A DNA stretch of 64,000 nt from an uncultured Collinsella sp. (GTDB taxonomy: Bacteria; Actinomycetota; Coriobacteriia; Coriobacteriales; Coriobacteriaceae): assembly GCA_900541245.1 (NCBI GenBank), contig UQIS01000005.1:1-64000 (forward strand). Reading direction: 5' to 3'. The stretch's first letter is position 1, and each line of letters begins with the position of its first letter. Positions 58,181-64,000 of the stretch are shown here, piece after piece. Under the pieces are notes generated by a model. It worked only from the letters and a program-made list of their open reading frames with translations. It was not told the origin of the DNA and ran no database searches. The position numbers and the translations under genes are program-made.

Positions 58181-59941
58181 TTATGCCTCGAGGTTTTCCT
58201 CGATCCAGGCGACGGCACCCTTGGGATCCTTAGTGAGGTCGATGTACTGTTTGCCCTTGGGCGACAGCAGCGTGATGCCCAGGCGGTCGGTGTCGGCCTT
58301 CATCTCGTTGTAATAGGTGCGAACCTGCGGAGCCAGGACGATGACGTTGTACTGGTCCATGATGGCGTAGTGACTGCCGTAGGCACCGGCGTTGGCGGTA
58401 ATGTCGATGCCCAGCTCGTCGGCGCCTTCCTTAAGCGCGTTGGCGAGCAGTGCAGAGGTGCCGGCGCCAGCGCACAGAACCAGAACCCTCAGATCCTTGC
58501 CCTTAAGGGCGGACGGAGCTGCGGAGGCCTCAGTGGCAGAAGCGGTCTCGACAACAGGAGCCTCAACGGCGGGGGCGTCAGCGGTCTTGACGGTCTTGGT
58601 CTCCTCGGCCTCTTCTTCGGCCAGGGTCTCGGCCTCCTGCTTGCACAGGACGTTGTCGTAGGCCTTGCAGAACGGGTAGTAGATCAAGAAGTCAACGACC
58701 AGCAGGACGACAACCAGGACCAGAGAGATCGGCTGGAAGTTGGTGTCGATGAAGGTGCCGATCGGTCCGGGGAGTGCCCACGGCATGGCATAGATAAAGC
58801 CGTTCATGCCCAAAAAGTCGATGAAGAACTTACCAATGAGGACGTTGGCCACGGGGGCAAACAGGAACGGGATCAGGAAGTACGGGTTGAGGATGATGGG
58901 CGCGGCGAACAGCAGCGGCTCGTTGACGGCGAACATCACGGGTACGACAGAGGCTTTGCCGACGGCCTTGAGCTGCTTGGAGCGCATAAAGAGCAGGAAG
59001 ATGATCGGGACAATGAACGTGGCGCCGGTGCCGCCGAGTTCGCCGATGTAGTTACCGAAGTTCTCGGTCAGGGCGAGGGCGGGGTGACCGCCGGCCTGCA
59101 GCGTGGCGAGGTTGGTGGTGATGTTGCCAAACAGCGCGGCGTTGAGGGCAGGCTTAACGACCGAGGGGCCGTGGATGCCCATGAACCAGAACAGCGGGAT
59201 CATGAACCAGATGAGGGCGAGGCCGGCGTAGGAATCGGCAGCGGCGAACAGCGGGCTCACCAGCGTGGAGATGACGTTGGCAAACGGGACGGCCAAGCAG
59301 GTGCGGCAGATAACGTCGATGACGGCGACAAACAGGATGGAGAAGCTGAAGGCGAAGATGTCGCGGAAGTTCTGGGCGATGGCGCCGGGGACTTCTTTGG
59401 GCAGCTTGATGGTGATGTCTCGCTTAATGCAGAAGGCATAGATGTTGACCGTGGCAAATGCGGCGACAAAGGAGCTCAGCAGGCCCTTGGTGCCCATGTT
59501 GTCGGTAAAGAACACCGAGACATCGGCGCCGTCGATCTTGGCACTCGTCTGGGTAACGGCCAAGATGAGCATAGCGCACATGGCGGCGACCATGGTGCTC
59601 GTGGCGTTGATGGCCTTGCCGGCAGGCATGCGGCGGTTCTTGGAGCCGGTCAGCGCGCTTGCGGTGGTGCCGGCGACCATGATGCCCACGACGCCCATCG
59701 TGAAGTTGTAAACCTTGTTGCAGAAGTTCACGACGTCGACGTTCCACCAGTCGGGCAGCGTAAAGCCGCCGACCGTGGCGACAACGCCCGGCAGGGTCGA
59801 AATAAGCAGGAAGACAGAAGAAGACAGGATGATGGGCATTGCTGCCAAAAAGCCGTCTTTAATGGCCTGAAGGTAGATGTTCTTAGAGACCTTGTCGAAG
59901 TACGGCTGACCTTTCTCCAAGAACTTAACGATCGATTCCAT
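58181..59941 (-). CDS. PTS EIICB, lactose family (module 2)
   Basis: A 586-aa fusion: EIIC (MESIVKFLEKGQPYFDKVSK..., MFAVNEPLLFAAPI), a Glu/Thr/Ala-rich linker (~430-478), and EIIB with Cys490 in LVLCAGAGTSAL. Its membrane part includes an insertion around VATVGGFTLPDWWNVDVVNF relative to module 1. AGAGGAG precedes the ATG. It lies downstream of a GH1 gene (60117) in the same transcript; gene order is the reverse of module 1. Confidence 0.92.
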   Translation of the reverse strand: MESIVKFLEKGQPYFDKVSKNIYLQAIKDGFLAAMPIILSSSVFLLISTLPGVVATVGGFTLPDWWNVDVVNFCNKVYNFTMGVVGIMVAGTTASALTGSKNRRMPAGKAINATSTMVAAMCAMLILAVTQTSAKIDGADVSVFFTDNMGTKGLLSSFVAAFATVNIYAFCIKRDITIKLPKEVPGAIAQNFRDIFAFSFSILFVAVIDVICRTCLAVPFANVISTLVSPLFAAADSYAGLALIWFMIPLFWFMGIHGPSVVKPALNAALFGNITTNLATLQAGGHPALALTENFGNYIGELGGTGATFIVPIIFLLFMRSKQLKAVGKASVVPVMFAVNEPLLFAAPIILNPYFLIPFLFAPVANVLIGKFFIDFLGMNGFIYAMPWALPGPIGTFIDTNFQPISLVLVVVLLVVDFLIYYPFCKAYDNVLCKQEAETLAEEEAEETKTVKTADAPAVEAPVVETASATEASAAPSALKGKDLRVLVLCAGAGTSALLANALKEGADELGIDITANAGAYGSHYAIMDQYNVIVLAPQVRTYYNEMKADTDRLGITLLSPKGKQYIDLTKDPKGAVAWIEENLEA

Positions 59942-60053
59942 AGTTCACGCTCCTCTTTGCATGAAATCTTAATGGCATGGACGTTGAAAACCTATATGGT
60001 CTCCCGCTTGCTAAAAGCCCGGGTGCAGGCGGGGTCGGTCCCAGGGGGAGAGA

Positions 60054-60092
60054 GGGGAGCGGCTGGGTTTGTATCGCATGGGGCCGCTCCCC
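60054..60092. repeat. Intra-operon hairpin between GH1 and EIICB (module 2)
   Basis: GGGGAGCGGC (60054-60063) is perfectly complementary to GCCGCTCCCC (60083-60092). There is no T tract; it may stabilise mRNA ends or adjust the GH1/PTS ratio. The remainder of 59942-60116 shows nothing else. Confidence 0.65.
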
Positions 60093-60116
60093 CTCGGGGG
60101 AAAGCGAGGCGATGCG

Positions 60117-61559
60117 CTACTGCGCGTCCGCCATAGTGTCGGCGAGCTCCTTGTACCAGAGTGCCGACTGCTTGATGTAGCGTTTTTGCGTGTCGAAGTC
60201 GATGTAGAACAGGCCGTAGCGCTTGTTATAGCCATTGGCCCACGAGAACTGGTCCTGCAGGCTCCAGATAAAGTAGCCCTGGACGTCGACGCCCTCGGCA
60301 CGCGCCTGGAGCACCTTCTCCATGTGCTGGTCGACAAAGTCGATGCGCTCGGGATCGGCGACGATGCCGTTTGCGTCGGGCTCGGGGTCCTTGTGGCCCA
60401 GGCCGTTTTCGGTGATATAGATGACGGGGAGGTTGGGATAGGTGGCGCTGATGTGCTTGAGCGTGTCGTAGAGGCCTTGCGGGTAGATGAGCCAATCCCA
60501 GTCGGTGGTGGGGATACCCGGCATATCGACCTGCTGCCCGACGCCCTTAAACTTAAAGCACGAGGTGCCCTTGTCTCCGGTGCCGTTAAAGCTGTTGGTG
60601 GACTCGCCATCGTAGGCGGCGATAAACGCCGACTGATAGTAGTTGAGGCCGAACATATCGTTGCGGGGCGCCGCCTTGGCGAGCTCCTCCATGTCGCTGT
60701 CCTCAACCGTAAGCGTGGCGTTGTTGGCACGCAGAATCTCGTTGATGAGTGAGAGGGTGCGCGCGGAGTAGTGGCCCAGGAAGGCGCCGTCCATGATGAA
60801 GTCGGTGTAGAAGGCGTTGTACAGGTCGGCGGCGTGCTGGTCGGCGGGCGAGTCGGTGGCAGGATATGCCGGCGTCAGGACGTTGACCATGCCAATGCGG
60901 CCGCCCAGGTGCTCGGTCTCGTCAAGATCCTTATACAGGTTGACGGCGCGGGCGTGGGCAACGAGCTCGTTGTGCTGGCTCTGGATGCCGCTCGTCACAT
61001 CAAAGTGATGGTTGGGCGGGAAGTTGCCTTGGATGTATTGGGAGTGCGAGAGGCTGATGAGCTCGTTGATGGTGAACCAATTCTTGACCTCGCGGAACTC
61101 GCGGAAGCAGAACTCGGCATAGCGCACATAGGCGTCGACGGTCTTGCGGTTGAGCCAGTCGCCCTGGTTGAACAGGGCGGCGGGGGAGTCAAAGTGATGC
61201 AGGGACACATAGGGCTCGACGCCATACTTTTTGCAGCAGGCGAACAGCTCGTGGTAGTGCTTAACGCCCTCGGCGAGGGGTTCGGCATCGTCGCCGTTGG
61301 GGAAGATGCGGGTCCAGGCGATGGACACACGAATGGCGTTGAGTCCATGCTCGGCAGAAAGGCGGATATCCTCCTCGTAGCGGTTGTAGAAATCACTGGC
61401 CGGGTCGGGCAAAAAGCGACCCTGGGCGACAAGGTAATCGTCCCACATGGTCTTACCCTTGCCTGCCACCTTCGTGGAACCTTCCGTTTGGTACGCGGCG
61501 GTTGCGGCGCCCCAAACAAAGCCCTTCGGCAGCTGCTGTACGCGGTTTAGCAAAGACAT
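60117..61559 (-). CDS. GH1 6-phospho-beta-glycosidase (module 2)
   Basis: A 480-aa GH1 enzyme: FVWGAATAAYQTEGSTKVAG, NWFTINELISLSHSQY with the acid/base Glu near 166 (NEL where most have NEP), FNGTGDKGTSCFKFKG, and the nucleophile in VIYITENGLGHKD. Close to LacG but more diverged than the genes at 53367 and 63206. The start at 61559 (MSLLNR) has GAGAGGG at a proper distance; the ATG two codons upstream is too close. First gene of the operon with the EIICB. Confidence 0.88.
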   Translation of the reverse strand: MSLLNRVQQLPKGFVWGAATAAYQTEGSTKVAGKGKTMWDDYLVAQGRFLPDPASDFYNRYEEDIRLSAEHGLNAIRVSIAWTRIFPNGDDAEPLAEGVKHYHELFACCKKYGVEPYVSLHHFDSPAALFNQGDWLNRKTVDAYVRYAEFCFREFREVKNWFTINELISLSHSQYIQGNFPPNHHFDVTSGIQSQHNELVAHARAVNLYKDLDETEHLGGRIGMVNVLTPAYPATDSPADQHAADLYNAFYTDFIMDGAFLGHYSARTLSLINEILRANNATLTVEDSDMEELAKAAPRNDMFGLNYYQSAFIAAYDGESTNSFNGTGDKGTSCFKFKGVGQQVDMPGIPTTDWDWLIYPQGLYDTLKHISATYPNLPVIYITENGLGHKDPEPDANGIVADPERIDFVDQHMEKVLQARAEGVDVQGYFIWSLQDQFSWANGYNKRYGLFYIDFDTQKRYIKQSALWYKELADTMADAQ

Positions 61560-61679
61560 ATGCATACACCCTCTCGTCTCGCTGTTCGATATTGTGCGTT
61601 TGCGCTCAGGAGGCTCCCTGGTTAGCGTTCAGCGGTGAAAAAGCCCGATAAACACTATCTTAAAATGATTAGAACCAAA

Positions 61680-61717
61680 ATGAGCACGTGAACATTTGAC
61701 AATGAGCACGTTAACAT
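61680..61717. promoter_or_regulatory. Two tandem LacI-type operators (module 2)
   Basis: ATGAGCACGTGAACAT (61680-61695) and ATGAGCACGTTAACAT (61702-61717), 22 bp apart, two helical turns, upstream of the GH1 gene. A third copy lies at 61834. Confidence 0.78.
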
Positions 61718-61756
61718 CCGGCTGGGATGTATAGAAACAAAACAACTTCAAACAGC

Positions 61757-61822
61757 CGCGAACGGTTGTATTTGTTCGGTAAGCGGTTTTGATTGACAGA
61801 AGTTTTCATGTTGTGGTATATG
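61757..61822 (+). promoter_or_regulatory. lacI (module 2) promoter with shared CGGTRARCGGT motif
   Basis: TTGACA (61793-61798) and TATATG (61817-61822) with an 18-bp spacer. CGGTAAGCGGT at 61777-61787 lies just ahead of the -35; a weaker copy CGCGAACGGTT is at 61757-61767. Confidence 0.65.
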
Positions 61823-61833
61823 GCTCGGGTATC

Positions 61834-61850
61834 ATGAGCACGTTATCAAT
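61834..61850. promoter_or_regulatory. Third LacI operator, autoregulatory position
   Basis: ATGAGCACGTTATCAAT directly after the -10 of the lacI promoter. The core TGA-GC-ACGT-TA-TCA is symmetrical at its outer and central positions. Confidence 0.7.
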
Positions 61851-61900
61851 GTATGTACGATGCGCCATGGGCGCGGGGAATAGTTGGGAAGCAGGTTAGC

Positions 61901-62938
61901 GTGGAAGGCATGGATCAGCAGACAAGGAATGGTCGTTCGGCGAGCGCGGCAGAGGTTGCGGCGCTCGCTGGCGTGAGCCGCCAGACTGTGTCTCGCGTGG
62001 TCAACGGTATGCCCAACGTGACGGAAAAGACGCGCAAGCGTGTGCTGGCCGCCATGGAAGAGCTGGGCTTTCGTCCCAATTTTGCTGGAGCGGCGTTGCG
62101 CGGCGGGTCGTATCGTTCTATTGGCCTGTGCATGTACAACATCACACGTGTCGGTAACCTGGCGACGCTCGAGGGTATCATGCAAGCGGCGCGCGAGCAC
62201 GATTTTGCCGTCACTATGATCGAGATGGGCGGCGACAAGCCCTATGCACTTGCCGATGCCTCGCGCCGCATGGTCGAGCGACCCGTCGACGGCATGATTC
62301 TCAACATGAACCGCATGGCTCCCGATTTTGAGGAGTTTGTTCCCCAGCCGGGAGTGCGAACGGTCATCCTGTCCATGTATGCGCATCCGCGCTGCACGAC
62401 GATCGACTCCGACCAGTATGGTTCGTGCGAGCTGTTGACCAATTATCTGCTGGAACATGGTCACTCGAATATGCGGTTTGTGGCGGGTCCGGAAAACTCG
62501 ATTTCCTCGCGTTTTCGTGAGGCCGGTTGGCGCGATACGCTGGGTCGTGCTCATGTCGATGCCGCTCCGATGCTGCGTGGCGATTGGAGTGCGGACAGTG
62601 GGTACGCCATGGGCGAGCGGATTGCGGCCGAGGTGCTTGCCGGCGGGTCGCAGGCGCCGACTGCCGTGCTTGCGGCAAATGACCAGATGGCGCTGGGCGT
62701 TATCGCCGCGCTCGAGAACGCGGGCCTGTCCGTGCCCGACGACGTGAGCGTGGTTGGTATCGACGACGCACTCGAGGGACTTGTTCCTCACAATCGACTG
62801 ACGACGCTGCGATTTGATTTGCGCGGTGTCGGTAAGCTTGCGTTTGAGGCGGCGATTGGAGAGAGCTCGTCTATCGAGGCGATTCATGTGCCGAGTACGC
62901 TGGTCGAACGCTCGACTGTTAGGGACATACGGGGTTAG
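61901..62938 (+). CDS. LacI-family repressor (module 2)
   Basis: A ~345-aa repressor: HTH (AAEVAALAGVSRQTVSRVVN), hinge region FAGAALRGGS, effector domain (DSDQYGSCELLTNYLLEHGH, NDQMALGVIAALENAGLSVP, GIDDALEGLVPHNRLTTLRF). The start is uncertain: GTG 61901, ATG 61910 and ATG 61853 are all in frame; GTG 61901 has an AGCAGG at fair spacing. Divergent from the GH1-EIICB operon; likely binds the ATGAGCACGT operators. Confidence 0.88.
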   Translation: MEGMDQQTRNGRSASAAEVAALAGVSRQTVSRVVNGMPNVTEKTRKRVLAAMEELGFRPNFAGAALRGGSYRSIGLCMYNITRVGNLATLEGIMQAAREHDFAVTMIEMGGDKPYALADASRRMVERPVDGMILNMNRMAPDFEEFVPQPGVRTVILSMYAHPRCTTIDSDQYGSCELLTNYLLEHGHSNMRFVAGPENSISSRFREAGWRDTLGRAHVDAAPMLRGDWSADSGYAMGERIAAEVLAGGSQAPTAVLAANDQMALGVIAALENAGLSVPDDVSVVGIDDALEGLVPHNRLTTLRFDLRGVGKLAFEAAIGESSSIEAIHVPSTLVERSTVRDIRG

Positions 62939-62952
62939 GTCCTACTCCGTTT

Positions 62953-63090
62953 GTCTCGATTTGTAACAGGTAGACGGTCAAAAGCGGGCTACGTGTTACA
63001 GATTTAGATTCTTCGGAAAGAGCAATCCTGTTCGTCTCAATCTGTAACAGCTAGGACCAAAAAACTCGGCTAGATGTTACAGATCGAGAC
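62953..63090. repeat. 57-bp palindromic units, cluster D (2 units)
   Basis: Units at 62953-63009 and 63034-63090, 81 bp apart; the outermost flanks CCGTTT and AAACGG extend the palindrome. They lie between convergent lacI (module 2) and the GH1 gene of module 3. Confidence 0.92.
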
Positions 63091-63106
63091 AAACGGCTCC
63101 CGACCA

Positions 63107-63159
63107 GCCCAAAAACAAAAAGACCGGGGGCGGCGCGCCGTGTGACGTGCCGCCCCCGG
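63107..63159 (-). terminator. Terminator of the module 3 GH1 gene
   Basis: CCGGGGGCGGC (63124-63134) pairs with GCCGCCCCCGG (63149-63159), with a TCTTTTTGTTTTTG tail on the minus strand. GGGGACAGGTTG, a loop-like piece of the GGGACAG family without a stem, lies next to it at 63170-63181. Confidence 0.92.
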
Positions 63160-63205
63160 CTGAGAAATGGGGACAGGTTGTGTGAGCGGGCAACCCCGCC
63201 AGCCA

Positions 63206-64000
63206 CTAGTCCAGACGACGGGTCTGCGCCACGTGCTTGTACCAGTAGGCGCTTGCCTTGGGCGTGCGCTTCTGGGTTTCAAAGTCAACGTAAAAGAAGC
63301 CGTAACGCTTGTTGTAGCCATTGGTCCAGGAGAACTGATCCTGCAGGCTCCACAGGAAGTAGCCGCCCACGTTGACGCCCACCTCCATGGCCTTGAGCAG
63401 CCAACGCAGGTGCTGCTCGATGTAGTCGATGCGCGGCTGGTCGTCCACAAAACCGTCCTTGTAGGGGTCCTTGTAGCCCATGCCGTTCTCGGTGATGAAA
63501 ATCTGCTTGTAGTTGGGGTAGCGCTGCTTAATGTAGACGAGCAGATCGAACAGGCCCTCGGGATAGATGATCCAGTCCCAGTCGGTGGTGGGGATGCCAG
63601 GCTTGTTCACATGCTCGCCAATACCCTTAACGCGCCAGCGGCCAGTGCCCTTCTCGCCCGTACCGTTGTGGTGCAGGTCGTTCTCGCCGTCGTAAGCCTT
63701 CAAGAAGCGGCACTGGTAGTTGTTAACGCCCAGGTAGTCGTTGTAGAGCGCGGCCTCGCGCATGATTTCCAGATCCTCGTCTAGGATCTCGATGGTGCCG
63801 CCCGAGACGGCAGCCAGGCGGTTGGCGCACTCGAGGGTGTCGGGCGCATAGTCGCCGCGGAAGGTGGCGTCGAGCAAGAACTGGTTTTGCAGCACGTGCT
63901 CGTTGTTGGCGGCTTTGATGTCGGCGGGGTCGTTCTCGTTGAGCGGGTACTTAAACTCCAGCGACTGGATGACGCCGATTTTGCCCTTAAAGCCGCCGTT
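63206..64000 (-). CDS. GH1 6-phospho-beta-glycosidase, partial (module 3)
   Basis: The C-terminal ~264 residues of a LacG-like GH1 enzyme; the start lies beyond base 64000, and the frame stays open to the window end. Visible: HNGTGEKGTGRWRVKGIGEH, TTDWDWIIYPEGLFDLL, the nucleophile segment IFITENGMGYKD, and WSLQDQFSWTNGYNKRYGFF. It is the closest relative of the gene at 53367. The acid/base part is off-window. Presumably the end of a third [PTS + GH1 + LacI] module. Confidence 0.88.
   Translation of the reverse strand, partial: NGGFKGKIGVIQSLEFKYPLNENDPADIKAANNEHVLQNQFLLDATFRGDYAPDTLECANRLAAVSGGTIEILDEDLEIMREAALYNDYLGVNNYQCRFLKAYDGENDLHHNGTGEKGTGRWRVKGIGEHVNKPGIPTTDWDWIIYPEGLFDLLVYIKQRYPNYKQIFITENGMGYKDPYKDGFVDDQPRIDYIEQHLRWLLKAMEVGVNVGGYFLWSLQDQFSWTNGYNKRYGFFYVDFETQKRTPKASAYWYKHVAQTRRLD

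Noticed and set aside
58112..60136. 674-codon plus-strand frame over the module 2 EIICB
   Set aside because: Antisense shadow; it also runs through a palindromic repeat and terminator.

Overview
The window looks like chromosome of a Collinsella-like gut member of the Coriobacteriia (Actinomycetota). This is inferred from the high GC content outside a few islands, the fermentative and PTS-rich gene content, the Tat/HypAB/type IA topoisomerase/tmk-holB-ricT housekeeping block, and Coriobacteriia-style intergenic hairpins; no rRNA or other taxonomic marker is present to confirm it.

Layout. (1) 0.1-5.9 kb: mannose-6-phosphate isomerase and a GntR regulator on the minus strand, facing a plus-strand beta-glucoside locus (GH1 phospho-glycosidase plus separate lactose/cellobiose-type EIIC, EIIB and EIIA). 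(2) 6-32.7 kb: mostly plus-strand housekeeping genes: ROK kinase, Mn-dependent pyrophosphatase, NhaA, class I aminotransferase, STAS protein, TatA/B-TatC, HypA-HypB, type IA topoisomerase, Tmk-HolB-RicT, ComF, a frameshifted nuclease-like gene, an apparently structured long leader RNA, a solute-binding lipoprotein, the hibernation factor Hpf/RaiA, DegV, a beta-hydroxyacid dehydrogenase with a metal-binding tail, and isocitrate dehydrogenase. (3) 32.8-33.7 kb: an Xre/DUF2975 pair. (4) 34.4-44.5 kb: an amino-sugar locus that reads as a complete N-acetylgalactosamine route down to tagatose-1,6-bisphosphate: mannose-family EIIA, a YajC-like protein, EIIB, EIIC and EIID; a GntR regulator; AgaS; NagA/AgaA; a LacX-like epimerase; LacC; and YhcH. 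The tagatose-bisphosphate aldolase is not in the window. (5) 44.6-47.7 kb: tRNA-Thr(CGT), an orphan EIIB paralogue that has lost its phosphorylatable His, GalM and a DeoR regulator. (6) 48-51.8 kb: a lower-GC island (GntR, TIM-barrel-like protein, EIICB) bracketed by a roughly 0.4 kb direct repeat of the deoR 3' end. (7) 52.4-53.0 kb: a toxin-antitoxin pair. (8) 53.3-64 kb: repeated [EIICB + GH1 phospho-glycosidase + LacI] modules; the third runs off the end.

How it works together: most of the right half imports sugars by PTS as phosphosugars, cleaves or deacetylates them in the cytoplasm, and feeds glycolysis or the tagatose pathway. Each cluster has its own GntR, DeoR or LacI regulator. A shared CGGTRARCGGT motif in the control regions of four of these loci suggests a further common regulator.

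The strongest unexplained signals are: ten 57-bp palindromic units in four clusters that separate the sugar modules; a dispersed family of hairpins with different stems but a shared GGGACAG-type loop; a long leader with an almost perfect promoter and a long-range closing helix between comF and raiA; the His-to-Tyr EIIB paralogue; and the deoR-bracketed island.
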